Assembly (NCBI GenBank): GCA_028684345.1
Contig: JAQUGB010000096.1
Location: 1 to 6,713 of the forward strand
Reading direction: 5' to 3'
Length of the DNA stretch: 6,713 nucleotides
Origin: Tepidiphilus sp.
Lineage (GTDB): Bacteria > Pseudomonadota > Gammaproteobacteria > Burkholderiales > Rhodocyclaceae
A program made the translations under genes and the position numbers. This document shows, piece by piece, positions 1 through 6,713 of this stretch. The stretch's first letter is position 1; each line of letters opens with the position of its first letter. Below the pieces are notes generated by a model. It was not told the origin of the DNA. It did no database searches and worked only from the letters and a program-made list of their open reading frames with translations.

Positions 1-1629
<1,629 letters not shown>

Positions 1630-1642
1630 GTGACCTGCGGCC

Positions 1643-1951
1643 ATGACCCGTTCCGAACTGATCGAACGGCTGGCCGCGCGCTTTTCGCAGCTGCCGCCGA
1701 AAGACGTAGAAATCGCGGTCAAGATGATCTTGCAGGCAATGAGCGAGACGCTCGTTGCCAACGGGCGCATCGAAATCCGTGGTTTTGGTAGCTTTACGCT
1801 CACGTACCGTCCTCCGCGTATGGGGCGCAATCCGAAAACCGGTTTGCCCGTGCCGGTTCCTGGGAAGTACGTTCCGCATTTCAAGGCGGGCAAAGAGCTG
1901 CGCGAGCGCGTGGATCGGCACAAGGAGCCAGAGCCGGCGGCAGTGTGTTGA
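1643..1951 (+). CDS. ihfB: Integration host factor subunit beta
   Basis: This is the beta subunit of IHF, the heterodimeric nucleoid protein that bends DNA sharply at specific sites in replication, recombination and sigma-54 promoters. It is 102 residues long against 94 in E. coli; the excess is a short basic/acidic C-terminal tail (HKEPEPAAVC). The start MTRSELIERLA matches the family start exactly. Seen in the sequence: the helical dimerisation part (about 1-40), the strand motif RIEIRGFGSF (42-51) with the conserved Arg46 used in DNA recognition, the beta-arm GRNPKTG with the DNA-intercalating Pro64, and KYVPHFKAGKELRERV closing the fold. The beta rather than alpha or HU assignment rests on this N-terminus and on the position right after rpsA. 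The upstream Shine-Dalgarno sequence is weak, so translation may be coupled to rpsA. The stop codon sits inside a 12-bp palindrome, and a strong terminator follows 82 nt later. Confidence 0.97.
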   Translation: MTRSELIERLAARFSQLPPKDVEIAVKMILQAMSETLVANGRIEIRGFGSFTLTYRPPRMGRNPKTGLPVPVPGKYVPHFKAGKELRERVDRHKEPEPAAVC

Positions 1952-1961
1952 GGGCGCCCTC
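1950..1961. repeat. 12-bp perfect palindrome overlapping the ihfB stop codon
   Basis: GAGGGCGCCCTC is its own reverse complement and includes the last two bases of the ihfB TGA. As RNA it could only form a very tight stem, so a protein site or chance in GC-rich DNA are both possible. No function can be assigned. Confidence 0.3.
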
Positions 1962-2033
1962 GAATCACCTGCCGTGCGGCCCCGTGGCGGCGGTTTTTGA
2001 AGCCCTCTCGAGTGCTCGGCGCTCATCCCGATG

Positions 2034-2065
2034 GAAGCGGCCCTCGCGGGCCGCTTCTTTTTTTT
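2034..2065 (+). terminator. Intrinsic terminator after ihfB
   Basis: A perfect 10-bp stem (GAAGCGGCCC, 2034-2043, with GGGCCGCTTC, 2048-2057) closes a TCGC tetraloop and is followed directly by eight T residues (2058-2065). This is a textbook Rho-independent terminator for + strand transcription. It should end the rpsA-ihfB transcript and separate it from lapAB. There is no T-run on the other strand, so it looks one-directional. Confidence 0.93.
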
Positions 2066-2077
2066 CGTTTGGCTTGG

Positions 2078-2083
2078 GATAAT
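2078..2083 (+). promoter_or_regulatory. Candidate -10 element for the lapA-lapB transcript
   Basis: GATAAT matches five of six bases of the sigma-70 -10 consensus and lies between the ihfB terminator and lapA, where a promoter is needed. At 17-bp spacing the -35 position (2055-2060, TTCTTT) falls on the terminator's own 3' arm and T-run and is a poor match. The promoter may therefore need an activator, use another sigma factor, or lie elsewhere in the gap. Confidence 0.35.
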
Positions 2084-2091
2084 CCTACGAT

Positions 2092-2110
2092 GCGGAACGC
2101 AGAGTTCCGC
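2092..2110 (+). promoter_or_regulatory. Hairpin in the lapA leader
   Basis: A perfect 7-bp inverted repeat (GCGGAAC, 2092-2098; GTTCCGC, 2104-2110) with a 5-nt loop ends 8 nt before the lapA Shine-Dalgarno GAGGA (2119-2123). In the transcript it would sit in the 5' untranslated region, and in DNA it could be an operator. No T-run follows, so it is not a terminator. The structure is seen; a regulatory role is inference. Confidence 0.4.
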
Positions 2111-2129
2111 CAACCCATGAGGAAAAGAG

Positions 2130-2414
2130 ATGCGGATCTTTGTCTGGGTGCTCCGGCTCGTCATCTTTGCCGTGTTCGTCGCCTTTGCGGCACAAAATCA
2201 TGTGCCGGTGACGCTGAAGTGGTTTGGTCAAGAATGGCAGGCCCCGCTCGCCGTCGTCCTGCTCGCGACGGCCCTGGTGGGAATCCTGCTCGGTCTGAGC
2301 TTCACGGTCGGCACCCTCGTGCGCCAGAGATGGACGCTGTCGCGTCTGCGTCGCCGGCTTGAAGCGACGGAGCGCGTGAGCGAATCCTCTGATCGTACCC
2401 TTCCCCCCGTATGA
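2130..2414 (+). CDS. lapA: LapA family inner-membrane protein (DUF1049)
   Basis: This is a 94-residue membrane protein, close to the roughly 100 residues of E. coli LapA (YciS). Two hydrophobic helices are seen, at about residues 3-21 and 38-60, joined by a short loop with the family-typical AQNHVPVTLKWFG segment. An Arg-rich amphipathic cytoplasmic tail (about 65-85) with coiled-coil character follows. LapA pairs with LapB in the inner membrane to control lipopolysaccharide assembly and LpxC levels. The start is supported by GAGGA (2119-2123) six bases upstream. It overlaps lapB by ATGA, so the two proteins are probably made in step. The small size and low-complexity helices make the sequence match modest on its own; the partner gene makes the assignment secure. 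Confidence 0.9.
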   Translation: MRIFVWVLRLVIFAVFVAFAAQNHVPVTLKWFGQEWQAPLAVVLLATALVGILLGLSFTVGTLVRQRWTLSRLRRRLEATERVSESSDRTLPPV

Positions 2415-3595
2415 GCGAGCTCCAATTCTGGTGGTTGCTGCTCTTGCCCCTGTTCTTCGGCTTGGGGTGGGTGGCTGCGCGTATCGACATGCGCCAAGTC
2501 GTGCGTGCCTCGAGTCGCCTGCCGCGCATCTACCTCACCGGTCTCAATCATCTCCTGCACGACGAACTCGACCAGGCGATCGAGGCCTTTCTCTCGGCGG
2601 CGAGGGAGAATCCGGCCACGCTGGAGTTACAGTTGGCGCTGGCGGTGCTCTTTCGCCGACGGGGGGAGTTCGATCGAGCAATTCGCATTCACCAGGAATT
2701 GCTCGCACGCGAGGACCTGCCGGAAGATCGTCGCGGCGAGATTCTCGCAGAACTGGCGCTCGATTATCACAAGGCTGGTTTCTTCGACCGTGCCGAAGAG
2801 CTTTACGCGGCACTTCAACAGACCGCGCGCAAGCATTGGGCACTTGCCCAGCTGCTCGAGATTTATCAGGTCGAAAAGGATTGGCGCAAATGCATCGAGG
2901 TGGTAGAGCGTCTGGTGCGGGACGATAGTCCCGTCTGGCGAGTCCGACTCATCCATTACCACTGCGAACTCGCGGCGCTCGCGCTCACGGCCGAGCGCTG
3001 GGAAGAGGCCGCCAGACACATCGAGCAGGCACGCGCGCTCGATCGGCACGCCGTTCGCCCAATCCTGCTCGAAGGGGAACGGCATTTCCTACAGGGGCGG
3101 TTCGAGGTGGCATTCGAAGAATGGCTCACGCTCGAGCGCATCGCCATAGAGCATTTGCCGCTGGCGGCCGACCGGCTCATGGCGGTGGCCGAGCGCTGCG
3201 CCTGGCAGGTGAAACTCTTGCATCGTATGCATCAATGGCTGCACCGGCATCCCCAGCTCGATTTGGTCGACCATTACGTGGAGTTCGAGTCACGTCATGG
3301 GGATGTGGCGCGCGCCCTGCGTCTGCTGCAATGGATGTTACGCCAGCAGCCCAGCCTCATCGTGCTCGACGAATACTTGCTCTTGGTGGCGCGGCAGGTC
3401 GAACCCGCCTGGGTCGCCGACGTCGAACACGTGCGCGAAGTGGTACACGGTTACGTACAACGGCTGGCGCGCTACCGATGCGCCCAATGTGGTTTCAAGG
3501 CACGGCGGCATCTGTGGCGCTGTCCTGCCTGTAGCCAATGGGAGACGTTCGGCCCGGCGCGCGTCATCGAGATCGACGCGATCGCCGGTCATTGA
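2411..3595 (+). CDS. lapB: Lipopolysaccharide assembly protein B (TPR and rubredoxin-like metal-binding)
   Basis: LapB (YciM) is an inner-membrane-anchored TPR protein that delivers LpxC to the FtsH protease and so limits lipid A synthesis. It is 394 residues against 389 in E. coli. Seen: an N-terminal membrane anchor at about 6-22 (FWWLLLLPLFFGLGW), an YLTGLNHLLHDELDQAIEAF segment that opens the TPR array, the conserved FRRRGEFDRAIRIHQELL repeat, further TPR helices to about residue 260, and a C-terminal rubredoxin-type knuckle with Cys357, Cys360, Cys371 and Cys374 (CAQC...CPAC). All four metal-ligand cysteines are present, so the protein should be functional. The ATG is shared with the lapA stop (ATGA overlap), and the pyrimidine-rich stretch upstream has no Shine-Dalgarno sequence. 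Translation therefore likely depends on reinitiation after lapA. Confidence 0.96.
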   Translation: MSELQFWWLLLLPLFFGLGWVAARIDMRQVVRASSRLPRIYLTGLNHLLHDELDQAIEAFLSAARENPATLELQLALAVLFRRRGEFDRAIRIHQELLAREDLPEDRRGEILAELALDYHKAGFFDRAEELYAALQQTARKHWALAQLLEIYQVEKDWRKCIEVVERLVRDDSPVWRVRLIHYHCELAALALTAERWEEAARHIEQARALDRHAVRPILLEGERHFLQGRFEVAFEEWLTLERIAIEHLPLAADRLMAVAERCAWQVKLLHRMHQWLHRHPQLDLVDHYVEFESRHGDVARALRLLQWMLRQQPSLIVLDEYLLLVARQVEPAWVADVEHVREVVHGYVQRLARYRCAQCGFKARRHLWRCPACSQWETFGPARVIEIDAIAGH

Positions 3596-3607
3596 GAGGA
3601 AGGTGCG

Positions 3608-4495
3608 ATGTTCGAGACGATAGAATCCTGGGTAGGGAAGACTCCGCTCGTGCGCTTGCAGCGTTTGGGTGCAGGGCGGAACAACGTCCTGCTCGCCAAG
3701 CTCGAGGGCAACAATCCCGCCGGTTCGGTGAAGGATCGCCCGGCGCTGGCCATGATCCGCGGCGCCGAAGCCCGTGGCCAGATCAAGCCGGGCGATACGC
3801 TCATCGAGGCCACCAGCGGCAACACGGGCATCGCGCTCGCGATGGTGGCGGCGATCCGGGGCTATCGCCTGATCCTGGTGATGCCGGAAAACCAGAGCGT
3901 CGAGCGGCGCCAGATCATGAAAGCCTATGGGGCCGAACTCGTACTCACGCCCAAGAGTGGTGGGATGGAACTCGCCCGCGACGTCGCCGAGCAGATGCAG
4001 CGTGAGGGCAAAGGGGTCATCCTCGACCAATTTTCCAATCCCGACAACCCCCGCGCGCACTATGAGAATACCGGCCCCGAGCTGTGGGAACAAACGGCAG
4101 GGCGTATCACCCATTTCGTCTCCAGCATGGGCACGACGGGCACCCTCATGGGCGTGGCGCGCTACCTCAAGGAAAGGAATCCTGCCATCGTCACCGTCGG
4201 CTGCCAGCCGGAAGAAGGGTCGCAGATCCCGGGGATTCGCAAGTGGCCGCCGGAATACCTGCCGCAGATCTATCGTCCGGAACTCGTCGATCGCATCGAG
4301 CCCATCTCCCAGGCCGAGGCCGAGGAAATGGCGCGGCGGCTGGCACGCGAGGAAGGGATCTTCGCCGGCATCTCCTCGGGCGGGGCACTGGCCGCGGCGC
4401 TTCGGGTGGCCGCCGGCGTGCGCGACGCCGTCATCGTCTTCGTCGTGTGCGATCGCGGCGATCGTTATCTTTCCACCGGCGTTTTTCCCGCCTGA
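3608..4495 (+). CDS. cysM: Cysteine synthase B (O-acetylserine sulfhydrylase B)
   Basis: CysM is a PLP enzyme that makes L-cysteine from O-acetylserine and sulfide, and in characterised forms can use thiosulfate to give S-sulfocysteine. It is 295 residues against 303 in E. coli. Seen: GKTPLVRLQRL at the N-terminus, LEGNNPAGSVKDR with the PLP Schiff-base Lys42, the substrate loop EATSGNTGIAL (67-77), the phosphate-binding GTTGT (175-179), EEGIFAGISSGGAL, and the C-terminal CDRGDRYLSTGVF. The NNPAGSVKDR form and the short C-terminus favour CysM over CysK. A good Shine-Dalgarno region (GAGGAAGG, 3596-3603) supports the ATG at 3608, 12 bp after lapB. It probably belongs to the lapAB transcript. 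No sulfur-regulator site is evident in the short gap. Confidence 0.96.
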   Translation: MFETIESWVGKTPLVRLQRLGAGRNNVLLAKLEGNNPAGSVKDRPALAMIRGAEARGQIKPGDTLIEATSGNTGIALAMVAAIRGYRLILVMPENQSVERRQIMKAYGAELVLTPKSGGMELARDVAEQMQREGKGVILDQFSNPDNPRAHYENTGPELWEQTAGRITHFVSSMGTTGTLMGVARYLKERNPAIVTVGCQPEEGSQIPGIRKWPPEYLPQIYRPELVDRIEPISQAEAEEMARRLAREEGIFAGISSGGALAAALRVAAGVRDAVIVFVVCDRGDRYLSTGVFPA

Positions 4496-4497
4496 CG

Positions 4498-5286
4498 ATG
4501 AGCGCCCCGACTCTGGCCTTCGATCTCGAGACGATTCCCGATGTGGCGGCGTTGCGGCTGCTCCACGAGCTTCCGGAATCCCTGCCCGACGAGGAAGTGG
4601 TGGAATATGCCGCCCAACGGCAGCGTGCCCGCAGCGGCAACGACTTCCTGCCGCATCACCTCCAGCGCATCGTCACGCTCGCCGGCGTGTGGGACAATGG
4701 GCGCGAGGTGAAGGTGTTTTCGCTGGCCGCGCCGGAGCTCGAAGAGGCCGAGATCCTGCGACAGTTCTTCGCTGCCATCGACAAGAAGCGTCCCCAGCTC
4801 GTGACCTGGAACGGCGGAGGATTCGACCTGCCGGTGCTGCACTACCGCAGCCTGTTGCACGGCGTGCAGGCGATCGCCTACTGGGAAGTCGGCGAGCGGG
4901 AGGCAGAATACCGCTACAACAACTATCTCGGACGATTCCATTGGCGCCACCTCGATCTGATGGACGTGCTCTCAGGCTATCAGGCGCGCGCCACCGCGCC
5001 GCTCGACCAGATCGCGCGGCTGCTCGGTTTTCCCGGCAAGCTGGGCATGGACGGCGGCCAGGTGTGGGGCGCATGGTGCCGCGGCGAAGCCACGGCGATC
5101 CGGGCCTATTGTGAGACCGATGCCGTCAATACCCATCTCGTCTTCCTGCGTTTCCAATGGTTGCGCGGCAAGCTCGGCAAGGGGGGGCTGAACTCCGCGC
5201 TCGAGCGCCTGCGCGGGCATCTCGAACAACTTCCCGGCGCGCACTGGCGCGAATTCCTCGCGCAGTGGCCCCCGGCCACCGACTGA
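4498..5286 (+). CDS. Predicted 3'-5' exonuclease, PolB-like DEDDy type
   Basis: This 262-residue protein is a stand-alone exonuclease domain like the proofreading module of family B DNA polymerases (the predicted 3'-5' exonuclease PolB-like family). Seen: Exo I FDLETIPD with Asp9 and Glu11, Exo II TWNGGGFDLPVL with Asp110, and Exo III Tyr204-x3-Asp208 (YCETD). Together these are the four metal-binding acidic residues plus the Tyr of the DEDDy class, so it should be active. Between Exo II and III are an aromatic-rich stretch (YRYNNYLGRFHWRHLDLMD) and KLGMDGGQVW, family features that probably shape substrate binding. The start at 4498 gives the conserved MSAPTLAFDLET N-terminus. It lies 2 bp after the cysM stop with no Shine-Dalgarno sequence, which suggests translational coupling. 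The natural substrate (DNA or RNA) of this family is unknown to me. It has no clear functional link to cysM. Confidence 0.9.
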   Translation: MSAPTLAFDLETIPDVAALRLLHELPESLPDEEVVEYAAQRQRARSGNDFLPHHLQRIVTLAGVWDNGREVKVFSLAAPELEEAEILRQFFAAIDKKRPQLVTWNGGGFDLPVLHYRSLLHGVQAIAYWEVGEREAEYRYNNYLGRFHWRHLDLMDVLSGYQARATAPLDQIARLLGFPGKLGMDGGQVWGAWCRGEATAIRAYCETDAVNTHLVFLRFQWLRGKLGKGGLNSALERLRGHLEQLPGAHWREFLAQWPPATD

Positions 5287-5391
5287 ATGTCTGGACACCC
5301 GAAGAGCCGTCGTGAGCGGCTACGAGGTCTGCTGCCGGGAGAATAAAAGTGTGGTCGGTTTATTCGTTCGCTACTTCGCGACGCAATGGGC
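5287..5391. other. Intergenic flank between the exonuclease gene and the IS
   Basis: No gene or RNA gene is recognisable here. It contains AGCCG/CGGCT (5305-5309 and 5317-5321, 7-nt loop), too short and without a T-run to be a convincing terminator, and a longer inverted repeat at 5341-5365. The operon's 3' end must lie here or inside the IS. Confidence 0.6.
5341..5365. repeat. 7-bp AT-rich inverted repeat
   Basis: GAATAAA (5341-5347) and TTTATTC (5359-5365) are perfect complements separated by 11 nt. They stand out as AT-rich in a GC-rich region. This could be an operator-like site or a weak terminator for the upstream operon; neither is proven. Confidence 0.4.
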
Positions 5392-5402
5392 TGTTGTCAA
5401 CA
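5392..5402. repeat. Putative IS terminal near-palindrome
   Basis: TGTTG and CAACA flank a single central T. The site lies just outside the AACTGTCCG repeats and begins with TGT, common at IS tips. On the - strand it also reads TTGACA, a perfect -35 hexamer pointing out of the element. That this is the true terminus is inference. Confidence 0.45.
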
Positions 5403-5407
5403 AATAG

Positions 5408-5444
5408 AACTGTCCGGTTTCGTAGCACATAAACTGTCCGCTTT
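5408..5444. repeat. Two direct repeats of AACTGTCCG(G/C)TTT in the IS end
   Basis: Copies at 5408-5420 and 5432-5444 are identical in 12 of 13 bases and are offset by 24 bp, slightly over two helical turns, so they present the same DNA face. Repeated subterminal motifs like this are typical transposase-binding sites; that role is inferred here. Confidence 0.65.
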
Positions 5445-5450
5445 TCCGGG

Positions 5451-5501
5451 CCGGGGAGGGAAGGCGTGAAGGGCGTAGCCCGGAGCGCCTTCCCTCCCCG
5501 G
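5451..5501. other. Long GC-rich hairpin downstream of the transposase gene
   Basis: A perfect 16-bp stem (5451-5466 with 5486-5501) encloses a 19-nt loop region that itself folds as GGGC-GTA-GCCC (5471-5481). It starts 17 nt past the transposase stop on the - strand. Neither strand has a T-run after the stem, so it is not a canonical intrinsic terminator. It could stabilise or end the transposase mRNA, or block transcription entering the IS from the flank. Confidence 0.7.
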
Positions 5502-5518
5502 CAGGCGCCGCGGCGGAC

Positions 5519-6694
5519 CTACGCGACAACCTGCAGTTCGGGGGTTTGCAGCTGACCGTCAGCCGTGTAGCGCGCGAGCCTTCTCGGGCCATGGAAGATC
5601 GCCAGCCGCCCGTCCAGGTAGCGATGCACCCGTACCTTGACCTTCACGTAGTGCATGCGATAGCGATCCGGCGGGATTTGCAACTTCAGCCCCTCGAAAG
5701 CGACACAATTGTCCTTGCCCACCACCCGCTCGTATTGCTCGCACAGGAAGTCGTCGAGCTCATCCCCGATCCAGGCCACGAAGGCCGATCCTTCCTCCTG
5801 TGCCGGCTGCATGAACTCGGCGTTGAACGCGGGCAGATAGACTTCCTTCAAGTAGCGATTGGCCGCCGCCATGTCGGTGATCCCGGCCGCTGCCAGCTCC
5901 TTGGGCAGCCGGTCCTGATGCGTGCGAAACATCCGCTCCGAGCGCCCTCGCGCCTCCGGAGAATAGGCCGGGATCATCTCGATGCCCAGTCGCGCCATGG
6001 CCTGCCCGAACTGGGTGAGATGGACCTTGTCCACCTTGCCGCCCGCCTGCGGCGTATGCCAGTAGTGACTGCCCCGATCGGTGTAGAGCGCAGAGAACAG
6101 GCCCCGCGCCTCGATCACTTCCTTGACACCGCGCAATGAGGAGGCCGTCCCCTCCTCCTCGACGAAGAACATCGAGTAGTGCTCGTTGGTGGCATCATCC
6201 ATGGTGACGATCAAATCCCAATACTGTCCAGGCACCCATTCGTGCCGCGAGCCGTCCTGATGCAACAGCATCCCCGGCCAGGCGGCGCGCTCCCGCCGCT
6301 TGCGGTGCTTGCCCCGGCCCGGGGCCTTCTCGACCACCCCGGCCTCCTGTAACCGGTTCTTCACCCAGGTGTAGCTGCGCTTGCCGCCCTCGCGCTGGTA
6401 CCAGGCGTGAAAGTGCTTGACGTTCCAGCCCATATGCCGACTACGGTAGCGCTCCACCAGCGCCATCACTTCATCGACCGGCGCCTTGCGGTGCGAGACC
6501 TGCCTCAGACGCCGGTCAACCAGGCCCTCCAACCCCTCCTCTTCGTAGCGGGCAATGTAGCGCCGAAATGTCCGGTCACACACCCCCAGGAGCCTGGCCG
6601 CCTCTTCCTGCGTCAGCCGACCCGACTGCCAGCCCTCGTACGCTTCCTCAAACCGCATCTTCCGTACCTCCTGTAGCAACTGCGTCCGTCTCAT
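5519..6694 (-). CDS. ISNCY family DDE transposase
   Basis: This transposase cuts and joins the ends of its insertion sequence. It is 391 residues from the outer ATG. Seen: an N-terminal helix-turn-helix (about 27-57, RLTQEEAARLLGVCDRTFRRY) that should bind the IS ends, a linker with WNVKHFHAWYQREG, and an rve/RNase H-like catalytic core. The core has Asp147 (LLHQDGSRHEW), Asp206 (LYTDRGSHYW) and Glu253 (GRSERMFRTHQDR), which fit the DDE triad. The C-terminal part (about 335-391) is rich in basic residues and beta-strand-like. No frameshift or stop interrupts it. Two starts are possible: ATG at 6694 with AAGGAGGT five bases upstream, and ATG at 6658 (Met13, MRFEEAYEGW) with its own AGGAGGT seven bases upstream; from memory, related proteins usually begin at the latter. 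It faces the host operon tail to tail. Confidence 0.92.
   Translation of the reverse strand: MRRTQLLQEVRKMRFEEAYEGWQSGRLTQEEAARLLGVCDRTFRRYIARYEEEGLEGLVDRRLRQVSHRKAPVDEVMALVERYRSRHMGWNVKHFHAWYQREGGKRSYTWVKNRLQEAGVVEKAPGRGKHRKRRERAAWPGMLLHQDGSRHEWVPGQYWDLIVTMDDATNEHYSMFFVEEEGTASSLRGVKEVIEARGLFSALYTDRGSHYWHTPQAGGKVDKVHLTQFGQAMARLGIEMIPAYSPEARGRSERMFRTHQDRLPKELAAAGITDMAAANRYLKEVYLPAFNAEFMQPAQEEGSAFVAWIGDELDDFLCEQYERVVGKDNCVAFEGLKLQIPPDRYRMHYVKVKVRVHRYLDGRLAIFHGPRRLARYTADGQLQTPELQVVA
6666..6672 (-). promoter_or_regulatory. Second Shine-Dalgarno, for the inner transposase start
   Basis: AGGAGGT lies within codons 8-10 of the longer form and 7 nt from the ATG at 6658-6656. It makes the shorter, 379-residue product as plausible as the longer one. 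Confidence 0.65.
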
Positions 6695-6699
6695 TAGGC

Positions 6700-6707
6700 A
6701 CCTCCTT
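6700..6707 (-). promoter_or_regulatory. Strong Shine-Dalgarno for the outer transposase start
   Basis: AAGGAGGT on the - strand fully matches the anti-Shine-Dalgarno core and is 5 nt from the ATG at 6694-6692. This is unusually strong for a transposase gene. Confidence 0.75.
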
Positions 6708-6713
6708 CCATAC

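Larger units (their letters stand above)
5392..6713 (-). mobile_element. Insertion sequence, ISNCY-type, one end only in window
   Basis: The element holds one transposase gene on the - strand, and its transposase-3' end lies at the left. The proposed boundary (about 5392) is where TGTTGTCAACA begins, directly followed by two copies of an AACTGTCCG motif, as expected for transposase-binding terminal DNA. The start-codon side runs off the window 19 bp past the gene, so neither the second terminal repeat nor a target-site duplication can be seen, and the exact left edge is uncertain by some tens of bases. Host genes upstream are intact, so insertion was in non-coding DNA. The transposase is intact with its DDE triad. 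Confidence 0.7.

Noticed and set aside
1971..1998. Possible earlier terminator ending in TTTTT after ihfB
   Set aside because: The GC-rich bases before the T-run do not form a clean stem; the structure at 2034-2065 is far better.
3338..4114. 258-codon open frame on the - strand across lapB and cysM
   Set aside because: It spans two clearly identified + strand genes and has no family features; it is a GC-rich shadow.
4084..4497. In-frame extension of the exonuclease gene upstream to an ATG at 4084
   Set aside because: This part overlaps cysM in another frame and reads as Arg/Gly-rich shadow sequence; the recognisable exonuclease begins at the ATG at 4498.
5301..5325. Terminator for the lapA-exonuclease operon
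   Set aside because: The stem is only 5 bp with a 7-nt loop and no T-run follows.
5287..5518. tRNA gene or attachment site next to the mobile element
   Set aside because: No cloverleaf arms or T-loop consensus could be found on either strand.
5546..6139. 197-codon open frame on the + strand within the IS
   Set aside because: It is antisense to the transposase core, has no recognisable domain, and is the type of long open frame expected opposite a GC-rich gene.

Overview
The window is high-GC (clearly above 60%) and reads as a piece of a proteobacterial chromosome, most likely betaproteobacterial. The reasons are the conserved order rpsA-ihfB-lapA-lapB-cysM, the close match of the S1, IHF-beta and LapB proteins to the gamma/beta type, and an S1 C-terminus ending in a TSLGALLKAKL-type tail that I associate with Betaproteobacteria. 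A Rhodocyclales- or Hydrogenophilales-like host would fit, but I cannot fix the order from sequence alone.

Layout. Positions 1-1629 hold rpsA (ribosomal protein S1), cut at its 5' end by the window edge. ihfB (IHF beta) follows after 13 bp and ends at 1951. A 178-bp gap then contains a strong intrinsic terminator (2034-2065), a weak promoter candidate and a small leader hairpin. Next come lapA (2130-2414) and lapB (2411-3595), which overlap by ATGA, then cysM (3608-4495), then a DEDDy-type 3'-5' exonuclease gene (4498-5286) only 2 bp later. All of these are on the + strand, and lapA to the exonuclease is packed like a single operon. Positions 5287-5518 carry no gene: the first ~105 bp look like host flank with two small inverted repeats. 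From about 5392 the DNA looks like the end of an insertion sequence. It has a near-palindrome, two direct repeats of an AACTGTCCG motif, a 16-bp perfect-stem hairpin and then, on the - strand, an intact DDE transposase of the ISNCY-type group (5519-6694). The other IS end lies beyond the window.

How the genes work together. rpsA and ihfB supply translation initiation and DNA bending. lapA/lapB set lipopolysaccharide levels by steering FtsH proteolysis of LpxC. cysM makes cysteine by the sulfide or thiosulfate route. The exonuclease is an uncharacterised nucleic-acid trimming or proofreading-like enzyme whose place behind cysM is not explained by pathway. The IS inserted just past the last gene without visibly breaking one.

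I see no sign of a new defence, CRISPR, biosynthetic or phage system. The items most worth a second look are the IS end architecture (repeats, long hairpin, stacked ribosome binding sites) and the orphan exonuclease in the lapB-cysM operon.
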